A stretch of DNA of 64,000 nucleotides from Thermoplasmata archaeon. GTDB taxonomy: Archaea > Thermoplasmatota > Thermoplasmata > Lutacidiplasmatales > UBA184. The notes under the pieces were generated by a model. That model was not told the DNA's origin. It searched no databases and saw only the letters and a list, made by a program, of their open reading frames with translations. The DNA is taken from assembly GCA_035622275.1 (NCBI GenBank), contig DASPVQ010000027.1:43487-107486 (forward strand), in the 5' to 3' direction. Positions 1 through 8,750 of the stretch are shown here, one piece after another. The position numbers were made by a program, and so were the translations under genes. Every line of letters starts with the position of its first letter. Positions within the stretch are counted from its first letter, which is position 1.

Positions 1-102
1 CACGCGCCCGGCGAACAGTACGACGCCGCCGAGGCCCGGGGACTCGAGCTCCCGGGCCGCGGTCGCGAGCGATAAACGGCGTGCGGTGAGGCGGTGCGAC
101 AC
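1..102 (-). CDS. moaE: Molybdopterin synthase catalytic subunit MoaE, N-terminal part (cut by window edge)
   Basis: Only the first 34 codons are inside the window. A GTG at 102-100 follows the moaD stop with one spare base. The peptide ends in SPGLGGVVLFAGRV, which matches the first strand of MoaE (usual pattern: an acidic/proline stretch, then GAVVxFxGxVR). MoaE is the catalytic subunit that uses the MoaD thiocarboxylate to insert the two dithiolene sulfurs into precursor Z during molybdopterin synthesis. Position directly after moaD on the same strand supports the call. The remainder, including the catalytic lysine region, lies outside, so the family call rests on this short motif plus context. 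Confidence 0.7.
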   Translation of the reverse strand, partial: MSHRLTARRLSLATAARELESPGLGGVVLFAGRV

Positions 103-103
103 G

Positions 104-361
104 CTAGCCACCGCCGTAGGGGGGGTGGACCGCGAACTCATCCCCCGCGCGCAGGCGCTCGCTCCCGCGGCCGAGGTACGCTCCGTTGCGGACGAGGCGG
201 GCGGTGCGCAGCACGCGAGAGAGGGCCGGATAGGCGACGCCGAGCGCGCGCACTAGCTCGTCGGCCCGCACCCCCTCCGGGGCAACGGGCCAGTCGAGCT
301 GGGCGCGGCCGACCGCGGTCCGCGCGGTCGAGAAGAGGAGCACGCGCACCGTGCCGACCAT
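104..361 (-). CDS. moaD: Molybdopterin synthase sulfur carrier subunit MoaD (ThiS/MoaD family)
   Basis: An 85-residue beta-grasp protein that carries sulfur as a C-terminal thiocarboxylate for molybdopterin synthesis. The visible hallmarks are the opening VRVLLFSTARTAVG, a middle VRALGVAYP helix segment, the xLRxGDEFAVHPP segment, and the obligatory Gly-Gly C-terminus (PYGGG). The ATG at 361 gives a normal family length (about 80 residues). A longer frame to 415 exists but adds an Arg-rich extension with no homologous look. It is followed immediately by moaE. It is divergent from the oxidoreductase operon that starts at 450. MoeA at 36109 belongs to the same cofactor pathway. Confidence 0.85.
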   Translation of the reverse strand: MVGTVRVLLFSTARTAVGRAQLDWPVAPEGVRADELVRALGVAYPALSRVLRTARLVRNGAYLGRGSERLRAGDEFAVHPPYGGG

Positions 362-449
362 CGCGCCGCCAGTCCGACGGCCGTCTAAGCGTTCTCGGCG
401 GCGCGCGTGCCGCACAACCGCTTAATACGCACGCCCGATAGAAGCGCGG

Positions 450-2201
450 ATGCCGGATCTCGCGGTGCGCGCCGGCGGCCAGGCCGGCGATGGGATCGCC
501 TCGATCGGCGAGTCGATCGCCCGGTGCCTGTCGCGCATGGGCTGGCACGTCTTCGCGCTCAATGCCTACCAGTCCGTGATCCGCGGGGGCCACGTCTGGT
601 TCCAGGCCCGCGCGTCGGACCCGCGTCCCTACTCGCAGGGGGACCGGGCCGACGTCCTCTATGCGCTCGACAAGCAGACGGTGTCGATCCATGCGCCGTC
701 CCTGCGCGCGGGCGGCACGGTGATCTACGACCCCGAGAAGTTCGCGGTGGCGGAGTCGGATCTGCCGGCGGGCGTGCGGGCCCTCGGGGTCCCGACGCTC
801 GAGATCGCCCGCAAGTACACCAGCCAGTCGATCCTGCAGAACGCAGGCGGCATGGGGGCGGCCGCCTTCCTCGCCGGGATCCCGCTCGAGCTCCTCCAGG
901 AGGTCCTGAAGGACTCCTTCGGCAAGAAAGCCGGCGAGATCGCCGACTGGAACCTCGGCGCCGCCGCCGCCGGCTTCGCGTTCGCCGCGTCGCATGCCTC
1001 GGCGAGCGAGCACGCGCTCGCGCGCCGGGGGGCCCCGAAGCTCCTGATGAACGGCAACGCCGCCATCGCGCTCGGCGCGGCCGCCGCGGGTTGCAAGTTC
1101 CTCGCCCAGTACCCCATGACGCCCGCGTCCTCGATCATGCACTGGATGGCGGCGCACGCCCAGAGCCTCGGCGTCGTCGTGAAGCAGGCGGAGGACGAGC
1201 TCGCGGCGATCAACATGGCGATCGGCGCGTCGTTCGGCGGAGTGCGGGCGATGACCGCGACGAGCGGGGGAGGGTTCTCGCTCATGGTCGAGGCGCTCGG
1301 AATGGCCGGGATGACCGAGACCCCGCTCGTCGTCGTCGAGTCGCAGCGCGCCGGTCCGTCGACCGGTCTGCCGACGAAGACCGAGCAGGGCGATCTCAAC
1401 CTCATGCTCGGCGCGGGCCAGAGCGAGTTCCCGCGGGCGATCCTCGCACCGAGCCATCCGGCCGAGGCCTACCGCGCGGCGATCCGCGCCTTCGAACTCG
1501 CGGAGGACTGGCAGACCCCGATCCTCGTCGCGAGCGACCTCCATCTCTCGGAGAACATGGCGACGGTCGACCGGGAGGAGATCCCGACCGCGGTGCCCGT
1601 GCGCTCGCTCTTCACCGTCGAGCCGAACGGCCATGACTACCACCGCTACCAGTACACCGATAGCGGCGTCTCGCCCCGCGCGATCCCGGGGCAGCCGGGC
1701 CTGCAGTTCGTCGCGGGCTCCGATGAGCACGACGAGCGCGGCCATCTCATCTCCGACGTGAAGTCGGGCATCCCGGTCTGGGTCACGGAACGCCAGCGCA
1801 TGATGGACAAGCGCATGCGCAAGCTCCACGGGATCCTCGCGGCCGCCGAGCCGCCGGCCTGGGAAGGGCCGGCGAGCGCCGACCTGACGTTCGTCGCCTG
1901 GGGCTCCACCATCGGCGCGATCCGGGACGCGCGGGAGATGCTGGCCGCGCAGGGCCGAGCCACGAACCTGCTGCACTTCCCGACCGTCTATCCGCTCGAC
2001 CCCGAGCGGGTACGCGCGGAGCTATCGAAGTCTCGGCGCACCCTGCTCGTCGAGGCGAACTACTCCGGACAGTTCGGCCGCCTGATCCGGGCCGAGACCG
2101 GGGTCGAGCTCGCCGAGCGGTTCCTCAAGTACGACGGCGAGCCGTTCTACCCGCACGAGATCGTGGCGCGGGCGCTCGAGGTGATCGGTCATGGCGGATA
2201 G
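450..2201 (+). CDS. korA: 2-oxoacid:ferredoxin oxidoreductase, fused gamma-alpha subunit
   Basis: A 583-residue subunit of a TPP-dependent 2-oxoacid:ferredoxin oxidoreductase, which oxidatively decarboxylates a 2-oxoacid to acyl-CoA and reduces ferredoxin. Residues 1-190 are the gamma domain (GGQAGDGIASIGES, then YQSVIRGGHVWFQAR). Residues about 200-583 are the alpha domain with QYPMTPASS, the TATSGGGFSLM core and the GPSTGLPTKTEQGDL loop. The gamma-alpha fusion with a separate beta subunit is the two-subunit archaeal architecture. The substrate (2-oxoglutarate, pyruvate or another) cannot be fixed from sequence; Kor-type is the usual assignment for this fusion. The stop overlaps the beta subunit start by 11 nt, so translation is probably coupled. 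Confidence 0.9.
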   Translation: MPDLAVRAGGQAGDGIASIGESIARCLSRMGWHVFALNAYQSVIRGGHVWFQARASDPRPYSQGDRADVLYALDKQTVSIHAPSLRAGGTVIYDPEKFAVAESDLPAGVRALGVPTLEIARKYTSQSILQNAGGMGAAAFLAGIPLELLQEVLKDSFGKKAGEIADWNLGAAAAGFAFAASHASASEHALARRGAPKLLMNGNAAIALGAAAAGCKFLAQYPMTPASSIMHWMAAHAQSLGVVVKQAEDELAAINMAIGASFGGVRAMTATSGGGFSLMVEALGMAGMTETPLVVVESQRAGPSTGLPTKTEQGDLNLMLGAGQSEFPRAILAPSHPAEAYRAAIRAFELAEDWQTPILVASDLHLSENMATVDREEIPTAVPVRSLFTVEPNGHDYHRYQYTDSGVSPRAIPGQPGLQFVAGSDEHDERGHLISDVKSGIPVWVTERQRMMDKRMRKLHGILAAAEPPAWEGPASADLTFVAWGSTIGAIRDAREMLAAQGRATNLLHFPTVYPLDPERVRAELSKSRRTLLVEANYSGQFGRLIRAETGVELAERFLKYDGEPFYPHEIVARALEVIGHGG

Positions 2202-3090
2202 CGCCGCGCGCGCGGTCGGTGTGCCGACCGGGCCCGCGCTGCCGGTGGTCGGCAAGTCCGACACCAAGCCCACGTGGTGTCCGGGCTGCGGCGACTTCGG
2301 GGTCGTCGCGGCGGTCGAAGCGGCGCTCAAGCGCCTCGGGATCCCGTCGTACAACGTGGTGATCGTCTCGGGGATCGGCTGCTCGTCCAACCTGCCGCAC
2401 TTCCTCTCGTCCTACGGCTACCACGGCATCCACGGTCGGGTCCTCCCGGTGGCCGAAGGCATCCGCTGGGCGAACCACGGCCTCACCGTCATCGGCACGG
2501 GGGGCGACGGGGACGGCTTCGGGATCGGGGCCGGTCACTTCGTCCACGCGATGCGGCGCAACGTCGACCTCACCTACGTCACGATGGACAACCAGATCTA
2601 CGGGCTCACGACCGGCCAGGCGAGCCCGACCTCGCAGATGGGCCAGAAGACGAAGTCGACGCCGACCGGCGTGATCGAGCATCCGATCGACCCGATCTCG
2701 CTCGCGCTCGCGAGCGGGGCGACCTACGTCGCCCGCGGCTTCTCCGGCGACGTCAAGCAGTTGACCGAGCTCGTCGCCGGCGGGATCCAGCACAAGGGCT
2801 TCGCGTTCGTCGACGTCTTCAGCCCGTGCGTCACCTACAACAAGCTAAACACCTTCGACTTCTTCCGCCAGCGCGTCTACAAGCTCGAGAGCGCTGGCCA
2901 CGACCCGAGCGACATCGTGGCCGCCTGGCAGCGTTCGCTCGAGTGGGGCGACAAGATCCCGATCGGGCTGTTCTACCGCACCGACCGTCCCTCCTACGAG
3001 GACCTCGAGCCGGTGCTCCAGGCCGGCCCGCTCGCCCAGCAGCCGGCCGGCCTTGCGGGCCACGAGAACGTGCTGGACGAGTTCGTCTAG
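2191..3090 (+). CDS. korB: 2-oxoacid:ferredoxin oxidoreductase beta subunit (TPP-binding)
   Basis: This 299-residue beta subunit holds thiamine pyrophosphate. It shows WCPGCGDFG (Cys30, Cys33), GIGCSSNLPHF, the TPP/Mg motif GGDGDGFGIG, and YVTMDNQIYGLTTGQASPTS, followed by FVDVFSPCVTYNK. These are the standard blocks of the KorB/PorB TPP domain. No separate 4Fe-4S domain is present, as expected for the two-subunit type. The ATG at 2191 lies inside the end of korA (11-nt overlap), and the protein pairs with it as the catalytic alpha-gamma/beta unit. It is followed by a convergent membrane protein gene only 14 nt away. Confidence 0.92.
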   Translation: MADSAARAVGVPTGPALPVVGKSDTKPTWCPGCGDFGVVAAVEAALKRLGIPSYNVVIVSGIGCSSNLPHFLSSYGYHGIHGRVLPVAEGIRWANHGLTVIGTGGDGDGFGIGAGHFVHAMRRNVDLTYVTMDNQIYGLTTGQASPTSQMGQKTKSTPTGVIEHPIDPISLALASGATYVARGFSGDVKQLTELVAGGIQHKGFAFVDVFSPCVTYNKLNTFDFFRQRVYKLESAGHDPSDIVAAWQRSLEWGDKIPIGLFYRTDRPSYEDLEPVLQAGPLAQQPAGLAGHENVLDEFV

Positions 3091-3104
3091 CGCGGTCGAT
3101 CGGC

Positions 3105-5132
3105 CTAGCCGAGGTCGATCTGGAAGAGGTAGGCGTCCCCGTCCTGGAACCAGAGCGGGAACGCCGTCGGATCCGCCAGCAGGGGCGCCGGAGAGAACGG
3201 CGGCCAGAGGACCGTGTTGGCGCCGGTGACGATCAGGAACCCGGCGTCGAGCGAGGCGAGCGCGTCCCGTCCGCTGCCGTTCAGCGTGGCATTCGATAGC
3301 TGGCTGACGACGAGGCGGTACGACGCGTTCGACCACTGCCAACCCGGGACGAGCGGATAGAGCAGGACCACGTTCGCAACGTAGCCGGGGAGGAAACCGG
3401 CCGCGCTCCCCGGGGCGATCACCACCCGCGCCCCGGCGGGAAGGTGCCCGGCGGCGTAGCCGAACAGGGCGAAGTCGCCGGCGCTCACGTTCCCGAAGTC
3501 CGTGTAGAGCTCGGAGAGGACGGGGGGCAGGGCGGTCGTCGTGAGCACCGCGCCCGGCACGATGACGATCACCGCGATCCCGATGGCGATGGCCCCGCGC
3601 GGCAGGACGGAGCGGCGGACCGGCCGGGCCACCGAGCGGGGCGGTGCCGGCGGCCGATCGGCCGCGAACGCCCGCTCGAGCGCCAGCACGAGCGGAAGGG
3701 CCGCGACGAAGCCGTAGAGCGTGAACAGCCAGATCGACAGCTCCGCCGCGCTCGACACATCCGCGAAGCGAACCGCCGGTCCGAAGCCGGCGGAGCTCGC
3801 CCACAGCACCCCGAGCAGCGCGACGATCACGACGGCGGCGACGAGCGCGAAGCGACGGAACGGCGCGAGGTAGCGGGCGAGCCCGGAGCGGCTCCCCGCC
3901 ACCACGAGCAGCCCGAGGCCGATCGTGAGCAGGATCGCGAGCTCGAGCCGCAGCGTCGGGACGGGTGAGAGCCAGACGTCGGTCGCGCGGAACAGGTAGG
4001 GATCGATCCCGCCGACGAACTGTGCGCCGTTGATGCCCGGAAAGGTCCCGGCCGGAGGGCCGGCCGCTCCCAGGGTGAGCCCGGGGCTGTTCCATCCCTG
4101 GGCCAGCACGTAGAAGGTGGGCGCGAGCGGGAGGAGCGCCGCGCCGACCGTGATCGCCCATCGCCCCAGGCGCACCGCGAACTCTCGCCAGCTGCCGAAA
4201 GGGCCGAGCGCGGCGAGGACGAGGAACGTGAGCAATAGCCACTGGGCCCCGACGGGATTCATCGCTGCCGAGTAGCCCACGAGCAGGCCGAAGGCGAGCG
4301 CGCCCGTCCACCGATCCTCCGGCGCCGGGGAGGGTCGGACCGCCTCGCCGGCGAGGAGGAGCACCAGCGGGAAGGCGAACACGAAGTCATTGCTCCCGCC
4401 GACGAGCACCCGGGTCCACGACGCCACCGACGCGAGGAAGATCGCACCCGCGACGCCGGCGATCTCGGTCCCGAAGGCGCGGCGGGCGAAGGCGAACCCG
4501 CCGAGCGGCGCGAGCCCGAGGAACAGCGGCGTCACGAGCAGGCTCGTACGCGCCGCCGGTAGGCCGAAGTCCAGCTGGGCCCAGGCGAGCCAGACGGTCG
4601 TGCCCTGAGGGTAGAGCAGGCCGAGAGGGGCGTACGGCCGGAACGACAGCGGGATCGATCCGTGCTGCAGGAGGAGGGCGACGTAGGTCGTGAGGAGGCT
4701 GGCATCGAACGTGTTGCCGGTCGCGACGGGCAGCGCGATCGAGAGCTCGTAGGCGAAGAGCGCGAGCGCGCTCGCGAACGCGACGGCGCTCGGCCCGCTG
4801 AGGCCGATCCGCTTGGCCCAGGTCCGGTCGGGCCGCCCGCCGCCCCGGCCCCGGTGGATCGCCCGGGCGACGACCGCGAGCGCCGCCGCGACCGGCACCG
4901 CCAGGACGACCGGCGCGACGAAGGCCCCGATCGGCAGCGCCGCGAGCAGGTACATCGCCGCCCCGCCGAGATAGAAGTCGAGCAGGAGCCGTTCGATGAG
5001 GCCGAGCGAGCGCCACATCGCGACCCAGCGCTCCGTGAACCGGCGCACGAACTCGCCGAGGAACGCGGCGGCCGCGGCCCAGGCGAGCAGCTCGAGGGCC
5101 CACGCGACCCCGTTCGGGCCGGGCAGGGTCAC
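3105..5132 (-). CDS. Large polytopic membrane protein, GT-C-like
   Basis: A 675-residue protein with about a dozen hydrophobic segments followed by a soluble C-terminal part (from about residue 560) ending in LWFQDGDAYLFQIDLG. The arrangement (many TM helices, then an extracytoplasmic domain) resembles GT-C/PMT-type or DUF6541-like envelope glycosyltransferases, but I see no diagnostic catalytic motif, so this is an inference. I chose the GTG at 5132 because an AT-rich TATA-like element (GCTATTAGG on the minus strand, about 5152-5160) lies one promoter spacing upstream. The upstream TTG at 5162 would sit inside that element. It is divergent from a flippase, which suggests cell-surface glycan or polymer assembly. 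Confidence 0.6.
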   Translation of the reverse strand: MTLPGPNGVAWALELLAWAAAAAFLGEFVRRFTERWVAMWRSLGLIERLLLDFYLGGAAMYLLAALPIGAFVAPVVLAVPVAAALAVVARAIHRGRGGGRPDRTWAKRIGLSGPSAVAFASALALFAYELSIALPVATGNTFDASLLTTYVALLLQHGSIPLSFRPYAPLGLLYPQGTTVWLAWAQLDFGLPAARTSLLVTPLFLGLAPLGGFAFARRAFGTEIAGVAGAIFLASVASWTRVLVGGSNDFVFAFPLVLLLAGEAVRPSPAPEDRWTGALAFGLLVGYSAAMNPVGAQWLLLTFLVLAALGPFGSWREFAVRLGRWAITVGAALLPLAPTFYVLAQGWNSPGLTLGAAGPPAGTFPGINGAQFVGGIDPYLFRATDVWLSPVPTLRLELAILLTIGLGLLVVAGSRSGLARYLAPFRRFALVAAVVIVALLGVLWASSAGFGPAVRFADVSSAAELSIWLFTLYGFVAALPLVLALERAFAADRPPAPPRSVARPVRRSVLPRGAIAIGIAVIVIVPGAVLTTTALPPVLSELYTDFGNVSAGDFALFGYAAGHLPAGARVVIAPGSAAGFLPGYVANVVLLYPLVPGWQWSNASYRLVVSQLSNATLNGSGRDALASLDAGFLIVTGANTVLWPPFSPAPLLADPTAFPLWFQDGDAYLFQIDLG

Positions 5133-5225
5133 GCCCTCGCTAACGGCGTGCCCTAATAGCAACGTGCCGCCGAAGCGCTACGTATTTACCGCCGGTCGAC
5201 CCGACCGACGGCCGGGCGACCGGAA

Positions 5226-6779
5226 TTGTCGACTGCGTCCGGGGCCCGCGACGGCCTCTCGAGCGTCACCCGAGGCACGCTCTTCCTCCTGATCGCGACG
5301 CTCTGCTACGTCGGGCTCAACTTCGTCGCCCGCGTGATCATCACCCACACGATCTCGACGGAAGAGTGGAGCTCGTTCTCCCTCGGACTCACGATCATCG
5401 GGGTCGTCGGCTCGATCGGCGCGCTCGGGCTCACGAACGCCGTCGCCCGAGGGCTTCCCTACGCGCACTCCGACGACGAGCGGCGCGGGATCGTCCGAGG
5501 TTCCGTGGTGATCAGCGTCGCCTCCGCGGCCATCTCCTCGATCGGCCTATTCCTCCTCGGGCCGGAGCTCGCCGGCCATCTCGGGCTTCCCGATCTGGGG
5601 CCGACGTTCGAGCTGTTCCCGCTGGCGGTCGCGACGTCCGTCGTCATCGGGATCATCGCGGCGATCTTCCAGGGCTACGAGGACGTCACGCCGAACGCCC
5701 TCTTCGTGCAGATCCTCACGCCGGGCTTCTTCGTCGCCTTCCTCGGCATCGCCGCGATCCTCCCGTCCCGGCTCACGTTCGAGGCCGCGCTCGTCGCCTA
5801 CGTCGCCGGGAACGTCGCCGCGCTCCTGCTCGCCGTCGGCTACGCGCTCCAGCGGCTCGGCCACCTCTTGCCGGCGGGCCCGCGCGCGCCGGGGGCGGTG
5901 GGCCGCCTGATGAACTTCGCGGTCCCGCTGTTCTTCGTCGGACTGTTGGGAACCTTGACCGGGGGCGGCGACTCGCTCGTCCTCGGCGCCTACCATGCCG
6001 CCGAGTTCGGCTACTACAGCAACGCCCTCACCCTCGCGCGCCTGCTCCAGGTCGGGATCGGCGCGGCCGCCTACATCTTCCTGCCGGTCGCGGCCCGGGC
6101 GCTCCGGCAGAAGGACAACTCGACGATCGAGCTGACCTACGTGACCGTGACGAAATGGATGATCCTGTTCTCGCTGCCGCTCTTCCTGCTGTTCTTCGTC
6201 CTGCCCGGCCCGTCGCTCGAGTTCGTCTACGGCGCGCAGTACTCGCACGCGACCCTTCCGCTGCAGATCACCGTGCTCGGGGCGTTCGTGACGACGGTCC
6301 TGGGGCCCGCGGCCAACGCCCAGGTCGCCTTCGGCCAGGCCCGCCTGCTGGCCTACAACGCCGGGATCGCGGCCGCCGTCGACGTCGGTCTCGCGTTCGT
6401 CCTCGTCCCGGCCTTCGGCATGAACGGCGCCGCCATCGCTTGGACGATCGCCAACGCGAGCTACACGGCGCTCTCCCTCATCGAGCTCGCGGTCCTCACG
6501 CACGTCCACCCGTTCCGGCCCCACTTCTTGGTGCCCCTGGTCGTGACGGCGGTACCGGTCGGGGCGGTCCTTTCGCTCGCGCCGGTCCACTACCCGCTGT
6601 GGTCGCTGCCCGTGATCGGGGTCGCGATCGCCGGTCTATTCGTCCTCGTCGTACTCGCGACGCGGAGCATTGACGAGGGCGACCGGCTGCTGCTCGGAGC
6701 GTTCGAGGGGCTCGTCGGCCGTCCCCTGCCCACCCTGCGGCGCATCGGGCGCGCGGGCGTCCGTCGTCCCAACCGCTGA
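5226..6779 (+). CDS. Oligosaccharide flippase-like protein (MOP/Wzx superfamily)
   Basis: A 517-residue integral membrane protein with about 14 hydrophobic helices. The opening is RGTLFLLIATLCYVGLNFVARVI, followed by GLTNAVARGLPYA and internal GGGDSLVLGAY and FGMNGAAIAWTIANASY blocks, typical of RfbX/Wzx-type lipid-linked oligosaccharide flippases. The last block is the conserved C-half motif of polysaccharide biosynthesis proteins. The TTG at 5226 is the first in-frame start after a TATA-like GTATTTACC at about 5184-5192. Its last 144 nt overlap an opposite-strand small membrane protein gene. A second MOP protein is encoded at 52059. Confidence 0.8.
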   Translation: MSTASGARDGLSSVTRGTLFLLIATLCYVGLNFVARVIITHTISTEEWSSFSLGLTIIGVVGSIGALGLTNAVARGLPYAHSDDERRGIVRGSVVISVASAAISSIGLFLLGPELAGHLGLPDLGPTFELFPLAVATSVVIGIIAAIFQGYEDVTPNALFVQILTPGFFVAFLGIAAILPSRLTFEAALVAYVAGNVAALLLAVGYALQRLGHLLPAGPRAPGAVGRLMNFAVPLFFVGLLGTLTGGGDSLVLGAYHAAEFGYYSNALTLARLLQVGIGAAAYIFLPVAARALRQKDNSTIELTYVTVTKWMILFSLPLFLLFFVLPGPSLEFVYGAQYSHATLPLQITVLGAFVTTVLGPAANAQVAFGQARLLAYNAGIAAAVDVGLAFVLVPAFGMNGAAIAWTIANASYTALSLIELAVLTHVHPFRPHFLVPLVVTAVPVGAVLSLAPVHYPLWSLPVIGVAIAGLFVLVVLATRSIDEGDRLLLGAFEGLVGRPLPTLRRIGRAGVRRPNR

Positions 6780-7034
6780 GGCCGGTCCGGGCGATCTCGA
6801 CTCGCGCGCGTGATCGAGCAGCAGCAGGACGACCCCGCCGGCGAGCAGGAAGAAGACGAATTCGGCGAGCGTGTTCGCGACGGCGACCGCCCCCGCCGCG
6901 TCGATCACCGCGGTGACGACGAGCAGCATCAGCGCGGCCGCGATCGGGTAGCGCGAGTCGAGGCGTGCCCACTGCGAGTAGACCATGTAGGCCAGCAGGA
7001 GCGCGAGGAAGACGGGGACGTACGGGAATCCCAC
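6636..7034 (-). CDS. Small membrane protein of unknown function
   Basis: A 132-residue protein: three hydrophobic stretches (about residues 4-18, 30-52 and 58-75), then a charged, low-complexity tail ending in acidic residues. No family recognised. The minus strand has a TATA-like GTTATACG at about 7076-7083, about 45 nt upstream of the ATG. The 3' third lies antisense inside the flippase gene, so the tail may be longer than the folded protein. It could be an accessory factor for the envelope genes around it, but nothing in the sequence shows that. Confidence 0.5.
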   Translation of the reverse strand: MGFPYVPVFLALLLAYMVYSQWARLDSRYPIAAALMLLVVTAVIDAAGAVAVANTLAEFVFFLLAGGVVLLLLDHARESRSPGPASAVGTTDARAPDAPQGGQGTADEPLERSEQQPVALVNAPRREYDEDE

Positions 7035-7177
7035 GTCGGCCCGCAGCGCCGTCGAGGACGTAACGTTGGGCGGTCGTATAACCGCGGGACCGGCCGGCGC
7101 CGAGAACGTTCGTGGGACAGGCTTATAGTCGGCCGGCCATCATCCCCGACTCGGGACGCCCCGACGGCGTCCAGGTT

Positions 7178-7732
7178 ATGGCTCGATCGCACGCGACCTC
7201 CCGCGTGGTGCCGATAGCGCTCGGCCTCGCGATGCTGGGGATCATCATCGCGGCGGCGCTCTCCCCCAACACCGGGGCCGTGCCGGCGCAGGGGTACTGC
7301 CAGTACAACCAGTGCATCGCGGGGACCTCGATCCCGTGGTGGGTGGTCGCCGTGATCGCGATCGTCGTGGTCGCTGCCCTCGGCGCGGCGCTCTTCCTCA
7401 TGCGCCGTCGCCGCCCCCCGAGCGGCGTGCGCCCGTACGCGGGCGCGGCCGGTGGCGGGGCCGCCGCTGGCGGACCGGCCCCGCCGGGCGGAGCGGCGCC
7501 GGCCCAGCCGGAGTACCTGGAGACGGCCGAGGACGTGGGCTCGGCCCCACCGGTGCCCGCGGGCGCGGTCGCCGGGGCCGGTGCCGGCGCCGCTTCGGGC
7601 GCGGCGGCGAAGGGCGCCCAGGAACCGGACATCGATTCGCTGATGGCCGAGCTCGACAAGATCAGCACCGAGATCCTCAAGCGGCCGAAGACGCCGCCCG
7701 AGGGTGGCGGCGACACCGGTGGCACGAGCTGA
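7178..7732 (+). CDS. Membrane-anchored protein with Gly/Ala/Pro-rich linker, unknown function
   Basis: A 184-residue protein starting at ATG 7178. It has two hydrophobic segments: one near the N-terminus, then after GYCQYNQC a second around residues 52-72 ending in RRRRPP. A Gly/Ala/Pro-rich linker of about 70 residues follows, and then a short charged helix (SLMAELDKISTEILKRPK). The two cysteines in the short loop between helices could form an extracellular disulfide. A TATA-like CTTATAG at about 7121-7127 supports transcription from here. An upstream GTG at 7112 would lie in front of the promoter. Function unknown. Confidence 0.6.
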   Translation: MARSHATSRVVPIALGLAMLGIIIAAALSPNTGAVPAQGYCQYNQCIAGTSIPWWVVAVIAIVVVAALGAALFLMRRRRPPSGVRPYAGAAGGGAAAGGPAPPGGAAPAQPEYLETAEDVGSAPPVPAGAVAGAGAGAASGAAAKGAQEPDIDSLMAELDKISTEILKRPKTPPEGGGDTGGTS

Positions 7733-7780
7733 GCTCGTCGACCCCCGCTCCTTAAGAGCCGGCGGCCGGTCGTTTCCGGG

Positions 7781-8035
7781 ATGCCGAGCGATCCACGTGC
7801 GGCGGAGGAGGAGCGGCTGCTGGACGCGCTGCGCCTCGCCGTGCACGGCGCGCCGCGTCCGCCCCGGGAGATCGAGGTCGGCATCGCGCTGTCGATCGCG
7901 CTCGGTCGCCGTCGTCCGTCGGTCGCGTGCGGGGGGTGCCAGAACCCGCTCGACTTCGAAGGGATCCCCGCGCGGACGAACGCCCGGCTCGGCGAGCCGT
8001 TCCGCCTGATCTGGGACGCGCCGGCGACCGCGTAG
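7781..8035 (+). CDS. Small CxxC protein, unknown function
   Basis: An 84-residue protein. The first 45 residues are helical and charged (AEEERLLDALRLAVHG). A single CGGC pair (Cys50, Cys53) follows, then NPLDFEGIPARTNARLGEPFRLIWD. One CxxC pair alone could form half of an intermolecular zinc site or a redox pair. A TATA-like CCTTAAGAG lies about 25 nt before the ATG, so the message is predicted to be nearly leaderless. It precedes dedA by 34 nt in the same direction, so co-transcription is possible. No family recognised. Confidence 0.55.
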   Translation: MPSDPRAAEEERLLDALRLAVHGAPRPPREIEVGIALSIALGRRRPSVACGGCQNPLDFEGIPARTNARLGEPFRLIWDAPATA

Positions 8036-8069
8036 CCCCGGCGGAAGACGGCCGCGAGGTCCACCGAGC

Positions 8070-8750
8070 GTGACGTTCTCCCTCATCGGCTCCCTGATCG
8101 ACGGGATCACGCTGGTCCTCGGCACGATCGGCCTCCCCGGCCTCTTCGCGCTCATGGTGGTCGAGAGCTTCGGAATCCCGCCGATCCCGAGCGAGGTGAT
8201 CCTGCCGTTCGCCGGCTTCCTGGTCGCGGAGGGGACGTACCCGCTCGTCGATGCCACCGCCCTCGCCCTGGCCGGAGGGCTCGTCGGCGCCTTCGCGGCC
8301 TACGCCGTCGGCCGGTGGTGGCGCTCCCGCCTCATCGGCTGGGGCCTCGGCGCGGTGCGCATCCGCCCCGAAGACCTCGACCGGGTCGACCGGTGGTTCG
8401 CGGAACGGGGGGAGGCGACGGTCGCGATCGCCCGGGTCGTGCCGATCGTCCGCAGCTACGTGAGCTATCCGGCGGGGACCGCCCGCATGAGCCCGGTCCG
8501 CTTCGGTGCCTACACGCTGCTCGGTTCCGCCCCGTGGACGATCGGCCTCCTCTTCGCCGGCGTCGCCCTCGGCGCGGACTGGTACCTCCTCGAGGCCTAC
8601 CTCGCGCCGCTCGACTACGCCTTCGTCGCTCTCCTGGTCGCCGGGGCGGGCTACGTGGGGCTGCTCGCCGCCGGCCGCATCACCCCGGGCTGGCCTCCGC
8701 GGCGCCGCGCCCGCGCGTCGGATCCCGACCCTCCGGCCGGCCCCGGGTAG
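8070..8750 (+). CDS. DedA family membrane protein
   Basis: A 226-residue DedA/VTT-domain protein. It has the early FGIPPIPSEVILPFAGFLV segment (Glu and Pro of the re-entrant loop), the AYAVGRW motif, and the signature VPIVRSYVSYPAGTARM followed by LGSAPWT. DedA proteins are involved in membrane homeostasis and polyprenyl-phosphate or phospholipid recycling in other organisms; the archaeal role is not established. GTG start at 8070. The C-terminus is an Arg/Pro-rich cytoplasmic tail. The stop codon abuts the convergent pyrC stop exactly. Confidence 0.85.
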   Translation: MTFSLIGSLIDGITLVLGTIGLPGLFALMVVESFGIPPIPSEVILPFAGFLVAEGTYPLVDATALALAGGLVGAFAAYAVGRWWRSRLIGWGLGAVRIRPEDLDRVDRWFAERGEATVAIARVVPIVRSYVSYPAGTARMSPVRFGAYTLLGSAPWTIGLLFAGVALGADWYLLEAYLAPLDYAFVALLVAGAGYVGLLAAGRITPGWPPRRRARASDPDPPAGPG

